Notes: generated by a model from the sequence alone, not told the origin. A stretch of 64,000 bases of DNA from Verrucomicrobiota bacterium (GCA_016200005.1 JACQFP010000053.1:1-64000); one strand, 5' to 3'. Shown: positions 17,865 to 27,119, counted from the stretch's first letter. Program-made: numbers and translations.

Positions 17865-18377
17865 TCAAGTCTCGTACGCCATGTCCACGATCTCCAATTC
17901 CGTCTCACCAGACGGGAGTTTGAATCGGACACGCTGGCCGCGCCGAGCGTTCAGCAGCGCCTTGGCGATGGGCGAAAGCCAGCTCACCCAACCACGGTCA
18001 ATGTCGGTTTCGTCCACGCCCACGATGCGATAACGCGATTCGTTGCCGTTGCGCTCGCGCACAGTCACCGTGGCACCAAACCGAATACGATCCTCTGGCA
18101 CTTCGGGCGGATTCACCACCACCGCTGATTCCAAACTCTGCTGAAGGTGAAGAATCCGTTGATCCAACATTTGAAGCCGACGTTTGGCGTCGGGATCTTC
18201 CGAGGTGGCGGAAATCTGGGGTCGTTCAAGGTTGACCAGACGATCCAGTTCTTCGCGCAAACGCCGCGCGCCATCCGGCGTCAGGTAATTTTTCGCTCCT
18301 GGCGGCAGTGCTGAAACCGAGGGAAGGACACGTTGATCAGGAACGTCATCTGACTCGCGCGTGAACGCCTTGCTCAT
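17865..18377 (-). CDS. greB: GreA/GreB-family transcript cleavage factor
   Basis: 170 residues. Gre factors enter the RNA polymerase secondary channel and stimulate cleavage of backtracked RNA. The start MSKAFTRE matches GreB, followed by a coiled-coil finger (LTPDGARRLREELDRL ... LDQRILHLQQSLE) and the C-terminal FKBP-like domain (FGATVTV, RYRIVGVDETD, SPIAKALLNARRGQ, ELEIVDMAYE). The stretch between residues 10 and 30 is longer than in E. coli GreB. It is the last gene of a three-gene leftward operon, 13 bases behind the CBM48 gene. The family is sure; GreB rather than another Gre paralogue is likely. Confidence 0.85.
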   Translation of the reverse strand: MSKAFTRESDDVPDQRVLPSVSALPPGAKNYLTPDGARRLREELDRLVNLERPQISATSEDPDAKRRLQMLDQRILHLQQSLESAVVVNPPEVPEDRIRFGATVTVRERNGNESRYRIVGVDETDIDRGWVSWLSPIAKALLNARRGQRVRFKLPSGETELEIVDMAYET

Positions 18378-18390
18378 GGCCGTCCGCGAT

Positions 18391-18681
18391 TCAACTGACC
18401 GGTATCAAGGAAACCCGCTCGCCCTTGTCATTGCGCGTAATGCCTTGCGCGTGCGGATCCAGCGTCAAATTACCATCCGCCAGGAAGGCGTAGCGGTGAT
18501 GGCCGTGTTTCAGTTCCACGGTGAGCAACCAGCCGCCGTCGGGCATTCGTTTCATGGGATGTGTCGCCGGGTTCCACTCGTTGAAGTCGCCCACCAAACT
18601 CACCTCTTGAGCCTGCGGCGCGTGGCAGATGAAGTTCACCACGTGCAAAGTCTGTCGGGCACCATATCGGTTCATGCTCAT
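18391..18681 (-). CDS. Stand-alone CBM48 / AMPK-type glycogen-binding protein
   Basis: 96 residues. A single early-set beta domain: HVVNFICHAPQAQEVSLVGDFNEWNP is the signature of CBM48 (isoamylase N-terminal, AMPK-beta). GGWLLTVELKHGHHRYAF and DPHAQGITRNDKGE complete it. In enzymes this module binds alpha-glucan; here nothing else is attached. It lies 17 bases after an uncharacterised gene and 13 bases before greB, so it is co-transcribed with both. It might target a partner to glycogen or have been recruited for protein contacts. Start ATG 18681; a second ATG at 18675 is possible. Confidence 0.85.
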   Translation of the reverse strand: MSMNRYGARQTLHVVNFICHAPQAQEVSLVGDFNEWNPATHPMKRMPDGGWLLTVELKHGHHRYAFLADGNLTLDPHAQGITRNDKGERVSLIPVS

Positions 18682-18698
18682 AATACACCCGAGGTCGG

Positions 18699-19649
18699 TC
18701 AGCCCAAAAGATTCTGTAGAATGATGAGCGCGGTCCGGCGAACTCCTTCCGATTGAGTTTCGAGGATGCGATATTGTTCGATCCAACCGGCCTTGGCCTT
18801 GTTCCGTTCGCGCCAGATTGTTTTGAGAACCCGCTCGGTGCGCTCCACCTGTTGCATGGCCGCGGCGAGGGACTCGTGCCCTTCCGGCAGGTCGGAAATA
18901 CTGCCCACGAAAAACCGGCTGATGTGTTTATCGTTGAACACAGCCTGCAACAACATGACCACGGTCTGCTCATAGGCATACCAACGTTGGCGCAGCGCCT
19001 CGGCCAAAAAACCGTGGCGCAGCGCAAAGAACTCGGAGCGGGGCCGCTCGGTGTACTGACGGATGGCCTGGGCTTCGGTTGGAAACCAGTTGTAGAGCAG
19101 GGCAAAGGTGCCGTAGGTGTCGATCAGTTGCTTGGAGTTGTTGTGGTCGGTCGCGATCTCGCCGATGCACACGTCCTGGTTCAGTTCCAGGATGATCTCT
19201 GGAAGATTGTGCAGCCGCCCGAGGACTTCCTTGCCGACCGCCGTGCCGTAATTGAAGTCGCCCGGGATCAGCCAATACACATCGTTGTCCCCGCCTTTTT
19301 CAAACGCCATGCCCAGCCCCGAGTACCACATCTGGCAGGAATCCACGCACCACTCGTCCAGAATCTTGGAGTGTTTGGCGACCGTGTTTTTCCGGAAATC
19401 GAGGAAGTGTTTGTTGCCTTCATTCGCGTGATAGGTTTTGCGATCCATCACCGTGATGGGCCGCGCGTATCTTTTTCTTTCCGCGGCCAGCCGGGCGATC
19501 AACTGATAAAGTTCTTCCAGGTCGGAGTAATCGCTGGGTTGCCGGAAGGGATAGATCACTACGGGATGAATTTTACCGGTTGGAGAGCCGGTGGTTTTTC
19601 TCGCGGCCGCAGGTTGGGGCGGTTGCGCGCCTGCCGCTGATTTCTTCAT
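18699..19649 (-). CDS. Uncharacterised conserved-looking protein, first gene of the CBM48-greB operon
   Basis: 316 residues, soluble, no signal peptide. A Pro/Ala/Lys-rich leader (1-25) precedes a mixed alpha/beta body: VVIYPFRQPSDYSDLEELYQ, KRYARPITVMDRKTYH, DVYWLIPGDFNYG, IILELNQDVCIGEIATDHNN. A helical C-terminal part (about 190-316) carries ERPRSEFFALRHGF and TERVLKTIWRERN. A GT-A-like fold for the N-terminal half is conceivable, but I see no clear DxD and do not assign it. Tight coupling to a glycogen-binding module suggests a link to alpha-glucan metabolism. Confidence 0.6.
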   Translation of the reverse strand: MKKSAAGAQPPQPAAARKTTGSPTGKIHPVVIYPFRQPSDYSDLEELYQLIARLAAERKRYARPITVMDRKTYHANEGNKHFLDFRKNTVAKHSKILDEWCVDSCQMWYSGLGMAFEKGGDNDVYWLIPGDFNYGTAVGKEVLGRLHNLPEIILELNQDVCIGEIATDHNNSKQLIDTYGTFALLYNWFPTEAQAIRQYTERPRSEFFALRHGFLAEALRQRWYAYEQTVVMLLQAVFNDKHISRFFVGSISDLPEGHESLAAAMQQVERTERVLKTIWRERNKAKAGWIEQYRILETQSEGVRRTALIILQNLLG

Positions 19650-19765
19650 GGGATGATAATGGGTTGTTTCGAATCAAATGCCAAGCCATTTGGCAGCATT
19701 TCAAATCGGTGTGGCTTGGGGAAAAAGATTTGAGTTGGAGCGGTGTTACAGTAGCCTTACCCGAA

Positions 19766-21580
19766 ATGAATAACGTCTTGCAAACCAACACTGACAACTT
19801 GAACCGCTTCTCCTTCAAAACCTGCCACCGCATTTTCCTCCTCGTCCTGGCGGCAGTGCTGCTTCCGAGTCTCCCGACTCGCGCCGTCACGTTCACGGTC
19901 ACGCCAGCCGCCGTGAGCAATACCTACACGGGGGTCATCACCTTGAATGTCGCCGGCGTCACTAATGGCGAGCAGGTCATCGTGCAACGATACCTCGACG
20001 CGAACAGCAACAGTGTCGTGGATGCCGCCGAGCCGCTGATTGACGCCTTCCGCATCTCCGACGGCGGGGTCAGCACCATCGGCGGCGTCACGAACATCAA
20101 CGTGCCGTTCGACAGCAACTCGGCCACCGACGCGATCACCACCACGCTGAGTTTTGCGCTGCCTATCGAAAGCACCGTGGCGCAATCCATTTTCCGCCTC
20201 GTCAGTCCCACCGGGAATTTTGCGGCAACGAGCGCCACGTTTAACGTCACGAACGCCGCTCTGGCTCAATCGCTCAGCGGCAGCGTGTATGCGAACAGCA
20301 CGCCGTTGCCGAACGCGATCGTCGTGGCGCTGCTGCTGCCGTCGCAGAATTTTGTTGGCGCGGCGGTCACTGATAACACAGGGCACTACTTCCTGAAAGT
20401 TCCACCCGGCACTTACGTGCTGCTGCCCACGCTCTTGAATTATTTTACGGACCAATCGATGCTGCCGGTCGTGACCTTGACCAACGGCATGGCGGCGACC
20501 AACAATCTTTTCCTGACCAACGGCACCGTGACGATTTCCGGCCGCGTTTATGACGCGGCGAACAGCAACACCCTGGGCGGCGTGTTCCTCCAATTGCAGT
20601 CGGGTAACCTGTTTGCCATTTCATTCACCGATACCAACGGCAACTACAGCGCCGCTGTCACGCCGGATAACTGGGACCTCAAGGTCGAGGGCAACCGGCT
20701 GGTTCGCCGTGCTTACATGGAGCCCGGCGGGCAGCAGGTCAACACCAGCACCGGCAGCGTGGCCAATGTTGACTTTGCTCTGCGCAAAGCGAACGCGCTT
20801 TTTTACGGCCGCATTGCGGATGCGTCCAACGCGCCCCTCGCCAACATTGATTTTTTCGCCGGAGATAATTTTAATCAATTCAAAGCCGACGGCTTCAGCG
20901 ATGCCAACGGCAATTACGCCGTCGCCGTCCTGTCCACCAACAACCCCTGGAACTGCCAACCCTCCAGTGATAATCCCGCCCTGAACGGCTACATCGTGAC
21001 CAGCGGCATTTCGACGAACATCTCCGCCGGCCAGGCCGTGCTGCTGAACTTCACCGTTCAACCGGCGACCGCGCAAATCTCCGGACACTTGCAAGATAAT
21101 CTGGGCAATCCCGTCTCGGGCATAGGCGTCGGCGCGTATGCGACCATTGGTGGTAGCAGCTACAACACGGCGCAAGTGGATACTGACGGTGCGGGCAATT
21201 ACTCGTTCGCGGCCGCCGCGGGAGTTTGGAATGTGTATGCCAATTGCTGCGGCAACAACGGATTGGACAGCCAGAATCTTTATGATCCCCTCATGCACAC
21301 GGTGAACATCCCGCCCACGAATGTGGTGCTCAACATCACGGTTTATACCATCGGCGTGCCGTTCTTGAGCCAGCCGTCGAAGTTTTCGTCCACGCAGTTC
21401 GGTTTCAACCTCAGTGGGGCTTCCGGCAGCAACTACACCATTCAGGCTTCCACCAACCTGTCGTCAACCAATTGGTTCACCGTGTCGGTGGTGAGCAACC
21501 TGCCGGGGAATTTATTCTTCATTCAGGACAACGAGGCCACGAACAAACAGCGCTTCTATCGCGCGTTGCTCGGACCGTAA
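19766..21580 (+). CDS. Large secreted protein with carboxypeptidase-regulatory-like repeats
   Basis: 604 residues from ATG 19766, which sits before a signal peptide (IFLLVLAAVLLPSLPTRA). The body is beta-rich. At least four repeats of the carboxypeptidase-regulatory (peptidase-associated) type are recognisable from ISGRVYD or LSGSVYAN starts and DTNGNYS, DNTGHYF, DANGNYA, DGAGNYSF turns. The last 80 residues (YTIQASTNLSSTNWFTV ... RFYRALLGP) are a C-terminal module recurrent in Verrucomicrobiota secreted proteins. Two Cys (NCCGNN) are adjacent. Probably a cell-surface or matrix protein; no catalytic site. It is divergent from the CBM48-greB operon, from which it is 116 bases away. Confidence 0.72.
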   Translation: MNNVLQTNTDNLNRFSFKTCHRIFLLVLAAVLLPSLPTRAVTFTVTPAAVSNTYTGVITLNVAGVTNGEQVIVQRYLDANSNSVVDAAEPLIDAFRISDGGVSTIGGVTNINVPFDSNSATDAITTTLSFALPIESTVAQSIFRLVSPTGNFAATSATFNVTNAALAQSLSGSVYANSTPLPNAIVVALLLPSQNFVGAAVTDNTGHYFLKVPPGTYVLLPTLLNYFTDQSMLPVVTLTNGMAATNNLFLTNGTVTISGRVYDAANSNTLGGVFLQLQSGNLFAISFTDTNGNYSAAVTPDNWDLKVEGNRLVRRAYMEPGGQQVNTSTGSVANVDFALRKANALFYGRIADASNAPLANIDFFAGDNFNQFKADGFSDANGNYAVAVLSTNNPWNCQPSSDNPALNGYIVTSGISTNISAGQAVLLNFTVQPATAQISGHLQDNLGNPVSGIGVGAYATIGGSSYNTAQVDTDGAGNYSFAAAAGVWNVYANCCGNNGLDSQNLYDPLMHTVNIPPTNVVLNITVYTIGVPFLSQPSKFSSTQFGFNLSGASGSNYTIQASTNLSSTNWFTVSVVSNLPGNLFFIQDNEATNKQRFYRALLGP

Positions 21581-21705
21581 CCAATTGTTCGCATCAGATG
21601 GCTGAGGTTAAGTCACAATTGTAAATCGTCCGCGGGAATCTCAACGGAAAGCCTGGATGTCTCGTGCCCTTGAGTTCACGTCAAACTTCCGATAATCTTC
21701 GCGCC

Positions 21706-22968
21706 ATGATTTTCTCAAAACAACTTTTGCTCACGGAGCTGGTTCTTTGTGCAATCACCGCCCTGGCGTTGTCGGTGCGCGGCCAGGCGACGAACTCGTT
21801 GCCGGCCATCGAACTTCGCGTCGCATTTCCCAATCTCAAAGTGAACCGTCCCCTCTGGCTGGAGGAAGCGCCGGATGGGTCCAAGCGATTGTTCCTCATC
21901 GAACAAGCCGGGCGAATTTTGATTGTTCCGAAGGACCGCAACGGCAAGGAGACGAAAGTTTTCCTCGACATCGTCAATCGAAAACCTTTTGTGAAGAACG
22001 AAGAAGGGTTGCTCGCCATGGCCTTTCATCCGCAGTTCAAATCAAACGGTAAATTCTACGTTTATTACTCCCGGCATGAGCCGAAACGCAATCGGCTCAG
22101 CGAATTCCGCGCCGCGCGTGGCAATCGCAACAAGGCTGATCTGGCCTCGGAGCGTGTCCTCATGGAAACCACGCAACCTTATTGGAACCACGACGGCGCC
22201 ACGCTGCTGTTTGGTCCGGACGGTTTTCTCTACCTCAGTCTAGGTGACGGCGGCCTCGCCAATGACCCGCACAACGTCGGCCAGAGCCTCCACTTCGTGC
22301 TCGGCAAAATCCTCCGCCTCGACGTTGACGCGCGCACTGGCGATTTGCCCTACGCCATTCCCAAGGACAATCCGTTTGTCGCCCGCGAAAAGGACGGTTC
22401 GCTCAAGGCGAATCCTTTCGATACCCAGGACGATGGCGTGCGTCCCGAGATCTGGGCCTATGGGCTGCGCAACGTCTGGCGGATGAGTTTTGATCGCGAG
22501 ACCGGCGCGTTGTGGGCCGGCGACGTCGGCCAGGACAAGTGGGAGGAGGTTGATCTGATTGTCAAAGGCGGCAACTACGGCTGGAACGTTCGCGAAGGAT
22601 TTCATCCGTTCAAGGAATCAACGCAAAAGTCAAAGTTCATTGATCCGGTCATCGAATATCCACACAACCCGACGCTGGCAAAGGAATCCAAATTCCCCGA
22701 ACACAGTCACGGCACGAGCATCACCGGCGGTTATGTCTATCGCGGGAAAAAAATGCCGCGACTTCGCGGAGTCTATCTCTATGCGGACTTCACGTTGGGG
22801 ACGATCTGGGGATTGCGATATGAAAATGGTCAGGTGACGGCAAGCGGAACTTTGGCAAAGTCAAATCCCTCCCGGCAAATCGCAAGCTTTGCGGAAGATC
22901 GCGATGGCGAGATTTACGTCCTGGCGTTCGATGGAAAAATTTACGAACTGGCGGAAGCCCGTGAGTAG
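21706..22968 (+). CDS. PQQ-dependent sugar dehydrogenase (soluble GDH/Hhip-like propeller)
   Basis: 420 residues from ATG 21706. Signal peptide (LLLTELVLCAITALALSVRG) followed by a six-bladed propeller of the glucose/sorbosone dehydrogenase family. Seen: VNRPLWLEEAPDGSKRLF, EGLLAMAFHPQFKSN, NHDGATLLFGPDGFLYLSLGDGG (the family hallmark with the base-His region), GLRNVWRMSFD, LWAGDVGQDKWEEVD, and GNYGWNVREG. It should oxidise aldose sugars in the periplasm with PQQ as cofactor and pass electrons to a cytochrome; no PQQ-synthesis genes are in the window. Many family members in this phylum have unknown substrates. Confidence 0.85.
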   Translation: MIFSKQLLLTELVLCAITALALSVRGQATNSLPAIELRVAFPNLKVNRPLWLEEAPDGSKRLFLIEQAGRILIVPKDRNGKETKVFLDIVNRKPFVKNEEGLLAMAFHPQFKSNGKFYVYYSRHEPKRNRLSEFRAARGNRNKADLASERVLMETTQPYWNHDGATLLFGPDGFLYLSLGDGGLANDPHNVGQSLHFVLGKILRLDVDARTGDLPYAIPKDNPFVAREKDGSLKANPFDTQDDGVRPEIWAYGLRNVWRMSFDRETGALWAGDVGQDKWEEVDLIVKGGNYGWNVREGFHPFKESTQKSKFIDPVIEYPHNPTLAKESKFPEHSHGTSITGGYVYRGKKMPRLRGVYLYADFTLGTIWGLRYENGQVTASGTLAKSNPSRQIASFAEDRDGEIYVLAFDGKIYELAEARE

Positions 22969-22989
22969 CGGGCCGTTTTGCGATTCACT

Positions 22990-24408
22990 TCAACGCGCAA
23001 ACAACGCCACCGGCTCCGGTAGTTCACGCACGATGGCGTCCAGGTGATATCCGAAACCCGGACCGTTGATCGTTGAAAGGTCCACTTTCCCCTCGCGCCG
23101 TCGATACAAACCGGGATGAACTTTCCCCTCGGCGATCGACGCTTCGGGATAGAACTGCATCGCGTTGGTTTCCACGCCCATGATCGTGCCAACGTGCGCC
23201 GCCAACAGCAGATGCGGAATCTGCGCGAGCATGGGGTTGGTCAGGTCTTGCACCATCAACGCCATGCCGTACGCCCTGGCCCAGCAACAACTCAGGAGCG
23301 CCCCGGTTTGCGTCTTACAGGTTTTCAGTGCCACGCCCGACCAGCCCAATTCGCGGCCCCGCTTCACCAACGCCCAATCATGTGCGCTCTCGTCGAGGAA
23401 CAGCGGTTTGCGCGCCGACACGCTGTGAACGTCGATCGGGTGGTGTTCCAGATCGTAAGGAAACGGTTGCTCCACGTAGAGAATCATTCCGTAAATGCGC
23501 GGCTGCTCGTCGCGCAAACGATCCAGGATGGTGTTGACGTAATCGGGATCGGTCACGGTGCAATTGAAATCCGCCGACAACCAGTCCACGCCATTCTCAA
23601 CGGCCACTCTGCCCACCTTGACCGTTCGTTGAAAATCCCATTCCGCGTCGTTGCCGCGTAATTTGGCTTTCAGACACTTCAATCCGTCGCGCTTGATCCA
23701 ATCCTCCAGCAGAACCGGGTAGCCATCGCTTGGCTCAGTGCCGTTCAGTTCCGATTTATCCAACGGGTCCACGCCGCCCACCAGGTGCCACGCGCAAAGT
23801 TGATTCGGGCGTTTGGTCAGCAGAAAATCCCGTGGAAATTTTCCTTTGAACGAAACTTTGGCATGTTCATCCGGCGTCAGAAATTCATCCAGGTCGCGAA
23901 TCAGGAAGGGCGGCCCGTAGGTTTCATACACGGAACGATTGTGCAAATTCCCGTAAGCGTCGTGCACGGCAATGTCGAACGCCGCGCAACAGACCAGCGC
24001 CGCCAGCCAGGGCATCGGTTCGCTCGCGTGGCCGGAATGGACATTTTTTTTCTTCAGCAACGCCGGCAGAATGAATTTCTGGAATTCGTGGCCGATCTCG
24101 ATGGGATGCCCCTTGCCGTCGAACCCGACCCAAGCTTCCGCGAGCAGGATGCAAAATTGTTGGAGCGTGTCCAGGCGCGTTTCATACGGCAGGTTCGCCG
24201 GCCAGACCCATTGCGCGCTCAACGGCGTCTCACCCCAACCTTCCGCCGTCCGCCCGGTCTCATCCGCCACCTTGACACAGACGCGCGCGCAAGTGACCTC
24301 TGTTACCGTTTCCGTTCCAAACTTCAAAGGTACGCGCGCCTTGACCGGCAAGAAATACAATGACGCGGCAATGATTTGAATGTCGGTGGGTTGCGCCATT
24401 GCGCGCAT
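22990..24408 (-). CDS. Enolase-superfamily enzyme (mandelate racemase/muconate-lactonizing type)
   Basis: 472 residues from ATG 24408 (ATG 24399 is three codons shorter); upstream codons run into a repeat. N-terminal capping domain to about 200, then the barrel with CLKAKLRGND (KxK-type catalytic lysines), WLSADFNCTV (first metal Asp), LYVEQPFPYD (Glu), LFLDESAHD (third acid ligand) and VALKTCKTQTG (second-side Lys). These residues define a Mg-dependent abstraction of a proton alpha to a carboxylate. The enzyme is somewhat longer than typical MLE proteins, with insertions at 60-130 and 150-200. Likely a sugar-acid dehydratase or epimerase; the substrate cannot be read. It is convergent with the sugar dehydrogenase gene. 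Confidence 0.78.
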   Translation of the reverse strand: MRAMAQPTDIQIIAASLYFLPVKARVPLKFGTETVTEVTCARVCVKVADETGRTAEGWGETPLSAQWVWPANLPYETRLDTLQQFCILLAEAWVGFDGKGHPIEIGHEFQKFILPALLKKKNVHSGHASEPMPWLAALVCCAAFDIAVHDAYGNLHNRSVYETYGPPFLIRDLDEFLTPDEHAKVSFKGKFPRDFLLTKRPNQLCAWHLVGGVDPLDKSELNGTEPSDGYPVLLEDWIKRDGLKCLKAKLRGNDAEWDFQRTVKVGRVAVENGVDWLSADFNCTVTDPDYVNTILDRLRDEQPRIYGMILYVEQPFPYDLEHHPIDVHSVSARKPLFLDESAHDWALVKRGRELGWSGVALKTCKTQTGALLSCCWARAYGMALMVQDLTNPMLAQIPHLLLAAHVGTIMGVETNAMQFYPEASIAEGKVHPGLYRRREGKVDLSTINGPGFGYHLDAIVRELPEPVALFAR

Positions 24409-24482
24409 TAAGCCGCAAGCAATCTGGAGAAACAAGCTGCATTTGAATTGGTGAGGAACATCAGGCGGATCTGGACACTGTC

Positions 24483-24609
24483 TCGGAGCGCGGTTGTGTC
24501 GAAGACCAGCCGCAGCAGCTTCGCAACGAATGGCCGTAGGAATAGACCTGATGCCTCTGGGCGTTTGGATATGCTGCGGCTGGTCGAGGACGACACAGCC
24601 GCGCTCCGA
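24483..24609. repeat. Long palindromic repeat (GGAGCGCGG...CCGCGCTCC)
   Basis: Left arm TCGGAGCGCGGTTGTGTCG plus GACCAGCCGCAGCA (24483-24517) is mirrored at 24572-24609 with a few mismatches, around a 50-base loop. It lies just upstream of the enolase-superfamily gene and downstream-facing of nothing. Such arms recur in intergenic DNA of this phylum; this is recollection, not a search. No coding content. Confidence 0.75.
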
Positions 24610-24714
24610 TTCGGTTGCGGTCGGGTGCGCCCAAAGGCATTGATGCACTTTGCCTTACACTTCCCCACAAAGGCGGAAATTTGACACCCACGTCCATCAG
24701 GCCGAAATTATACC

Positions 24715-25050
24715 ATGAAAACATTAATCAAGTTGTTCATCATATCGCTGCTGTCAGTCGCCAGCGCCCGGGCAGAGGACCCGCTGGGCGGCAGCGCCAA
24801 AGACACTCGAGTGACTGCGCCCGACAAGCAAAAGGCGCAACTCCTCATCAACAAAGCAGCGCCCAACGAAATCAGGGGTAGGAAATTCACATTCCGCGGC
24901 GCCTTGATTCAAATAATTAAATCCGGCAACCCGCTCCAACTCATCAATCCGTTTGCGCCGGCGGAGTACGGCTCCGGTTTCGACAACGTCGTGCGCGATC
25001 CCATCGACGGCAAAGCCACGGGCATCTCAGTGCTGACGATCGAGCACTAG
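24715..25050 (+). CDS. Small secreted protein of unknown function
   Basis: 111 residues. A clear signal peptide (KTLIKLFIISLLSVASARA, cleavage about residue 20) is followed by 90 residues with RGRKFTFRGALIQIIKSG, INPFAPAEYGSG and a short acidic-basic tail ending VLTIEH. No Cys, no known domain. It follows a long palindrome and stands alone. The signal peptide and sensible composition support a real gene. Confidence 0.6.
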   Translation: MKTLIKLFIISLLSVASARAEDPLGGSAKDTRVTAPDKQKAQLLINKAAPNEIRGRKFTFRGALIQIIKSGNPLQLINPFAPAEYGSGFDNVVRDPIDGKATGISVLTIEH

Positions 25051-25234
25051 CTGACGGAATAACGCGGGCCGACGGAACCCCGAAAGGGAAGATTGACCCC
25101 GACCACTCATCGGTGTAGCCTGACTTCATGGCCGGAATATATCATGGAACTCGGCTTCCTTGTTACCCATCCAATACCGGATATCAAGGAAATCTTTCCC
25201 TCTACATAAATTGTTAGGCCGACTACGACGCGCC

Positions 25235-25564
25235 ATGACTCCTTTCATTATCGTCCTCGCCACCATCACAGCGATAGTGATGCTGGCCGCCAAAAGCGTT
25301 GAGTTTGTATCCGCCATCATCAAGTATCGCAAAGACAATCCTACGCCGACAGTTCCGAGTGCGACTTCCAATGATAGCCAGAAGATTTCTCTGAGGCTGC
25401 TTTGGCGCGCAGTTGGTGATTTGATGACTTCATTTTTTGCGATTGGCATGGTTGTAGGTCTGATGTTTTTCTCCGGCCCAGCCACCAAAGTAGATGTTGG
25501 CTTGGCGGGCCTTGCGATTATTATTTATGTTTCGACATTACGATCAAAACCGTCGGCCTCGTAA
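25235..25564 (+). CDS. Small two- or three-helix membrane protein
   Basis: 109 residues from ATG 25235. Helix one TPFIIVLATITAIVMLAA, a polar linker with PTPTVPSATSND, helix two TSFFAIGMVVGLMFF and helix three VGLAGLAIIIYV. No charged membrane residues or catalytic motif. It may be a small inner-membrane accessory protein. The ATG is preceded by GTTAGGCCGAC, a weak integron-core look-alike considered and rejected. Confidence 0.5.
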   Translation: MTPFIIVLATITAIVMLAAKSVEFVSAIIKYRKDNPTPTVPSATSNDSQKISLRLLWRAVGDLMTSFFAIGMVVGLMFFSGPATKVDVGLAGLAIIIYVSTLRSKPSAS

Positions 25565-25773
25565 GTAACAAGAATTGAGACATTGATTTCCAATGAATTA
25601 CAAAGCCTTGTTATTTTCGTCGTTGCTCCAACCCAGGGGTGGTTGGTTTGCTAACCATGCGCTGGATTTATTCAGAGGGCTTGGGGAAGTCCGGAGATTG
25701 GAAGCAATCGCAGCACCTCGCGTTAATTCCAGGGTTTGACAATTCACGCGATCAAGGTAATTTTTCGCCCACT

Positions 25774-26319
25774 ATGAAAACACTCGTAATCATCGTTGCC
25801 TTATTTCTTATGCAAACTGTGGCCGTCCGTGCGGAATCGCTTTACCAGATTCCGGTCAAAGACATCGACGGCAAGGACACTTCGTTGAACGCCTACAAGG
25901 GAAAGGTGCTCCTCGTGGTGAACGTCGCCTCCAAATGCGGTCTCACCCCGCAGTATTCCGCGCTCGAAGCCACTCACGAAAAATACAAGGACAAGGGTTT
26001 CACTGTGCTTGGCTTTCCCTGCAACCAGTTCCTCAGCCAGGAACCCGGCACCAACGAGGAGATCAAGCAGTTTTGTTCGAGCAAATACAACGTTACCTTC
26101 CCGCTTTTTGATAAACTCGCCGTGAATGGGCCAAAGCGTCATCCGCTTTATGTCGCGCTTGCCGGCCCAACCTCTCCGTTCCCCGGAGACATCAAGTGGA
26201 ACTTCGGCAAGTTCCTCATCGGCCGCGACGGCAAGATCATCAAACGCTTCGAGCCAAAGACCACCCCGGACGCGCCCGAAGTGACGGCGGCCATCGAAGC
26301 TGCTCTCGCTGCGAAATAA
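25774..26319 (+). CDS. Exported glutathione peroxidase (Cys type)
   Basis: 181 residues. A signal peptide (KTLVIIVALFLMQTVAVRA) is followed by a complete thioredoxin-fold peroxidase of usual length. Catalytic tetrad visible: Cys55 in ASKCGLTPQY (cysteine, not selenocysteine), Gln in GFPCNQF, Trp in KWNFGKFL with its Asn. It reduces hydroperoxides outside the cytoplasm, most likely with thioredoxin-like donors and not glutathione, as for most bacterial homologues. An in-frame upstream extension is ignored because it would bury the signal. A strong terminator follows at 26346. Confidence 0.88.
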   Translation: MKTLVIIVALFLMQTVAVRAESLYQIPVKDIDGKDTSLNAYKGKVLLVVNVASKCGLTPQYSALEATHEKYKDKGFTVLGFPCNQFLSQEPGTNEEIKQFCSSKYNVTFPLFDKLAVNGPKRHPLYVALAGPTSPFPGDIKWNFGKFLIGRDGKIIKRFEPKTTPDAPEVTAAIEAALAAK

Positions 26320-26345
26320 CCAGCTTAGTTTTTCAAGTAAACTGT

Positions 26346-26373
26346 AGCGGCGGTCTATGACCGCCGCTTTTAT
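26346..26373 (+). terminator. Rho-independent terminator after the peroxidase gene
   Basis: Perfect 10-bp stem AGCGGCGGTC / GACCGCCGCT with a three-base loop followed by TTTTA, 27 bases beyond the glutathione peroxidase stop. The T-run faces plus, so it ends that transcript and isolates the mscS gene. Confidence 0.85.
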
Positions 26374-26520
26374 GTCCATCGTCGATTTCCGCGTCGCCGG
26401 AGGAGTCTCGCTTAAGCAGCAATTCTGGAGGGAGATTTATTTGAACGGGCGACGGACGGATAAGTGTCGAAGAGTCGGAACGCTGGCGAAGCATTCGAGC
26501 GGAAAGGATGGTGAGCGAAA

Positions 26521-27111
26521 ATGACCAACACAATGACCAACACGACAAACCTTGTGACCCACCCGATTTCGGACCATTTGTTAGAGCATGCCGCGATCTT
26601 CAGCGAAAAACTCGGGGTCAGCCTGCTGATTTTTTTCGGCTTCTATCTCGGCAGCCTCGTGGCCATGAGAATCATCGGCCAGGTTGGAGGAACTTCCGAT
26701 CAAGGCAGGCGGGACATTCTGAATCTGATCGGCCAGATCGCAAAGATCAGCTTGCTGGTCTTCGGCGCGGTCACGGCGTTGGGAACTCTGGGCGTGAATG
26801 TTTCCGCGCTGGTCGCCGGACTGGGCTTGACGGGTTTCGCGCTGGGTTTCGCTTTCCGCGACGCGCTTTCAAATCTGCTGGCCGGAATACTCATCCTATT
26901 CTATCGCCCATTTCGCCGCGGAGATTTTATTGCGGTCGCGGGTTTTGAAGGCACGGTGGTGTGTATCGATCTCCGCTACACGACGCTGGAAGGCCAGGGC
27001 AAGATATTCCTGATCCCGAATTCCACGTTGTTCACCAATTGCATCGCTTTGACAAAAACCACGGCGATCGCGCCGGGCGCACCGGAAAGTTCTCCGCTCA
27101 AAATGGGGTGA
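26521..27111 (+). CDS. Small MscS-family mechanosensitive channel
   Basis: 196 residues, a short MscS-like channel. Three membrane segments (about 28-48, 70-92, 97-122). The pore-lining helix is Gly/Ala-rich: VNVSALVAGLGLTGFALGFAFRDALSNLLAG, here cited in parts VSALVAGLG and FALGFAFRD. The beta domain follows with RGDFIAVAGFEGTVVCID and IFLIPNSTLF. It relieves osmotic downshock in the inner membrane. The C-terminal alpha/beta vestibule is shorter than in E. coli MscS (286 residues), and the last 20 residues are atypical. Confidence 0.82.
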   Translation: MTNTMTNTTNLVTHPISDHLLEHAAIFSEKLGVSLLIFFGFYLGSLVAMRIIGQVGGTSDQGRRDILNLIGQIAKISLLVFGAVTALGTLGVNVSALVAGLGLTGFALGFAFRDALSNLLAGILILFYRPFRRGDFIAVAGFEGTVVCIDLRYTTLEGQGKIFLIPNSTLFTNCIALTKTTAIAPGAPESSPLKMG

Positions 27112-27119
27112 CACATTAA

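Noticed and set aside
25212-25234. GTTAGGC core as an integron attC site
   Set aside because: No matching RYYYAAC box at a proper distance upstream and no stem; a chance seven-base match.
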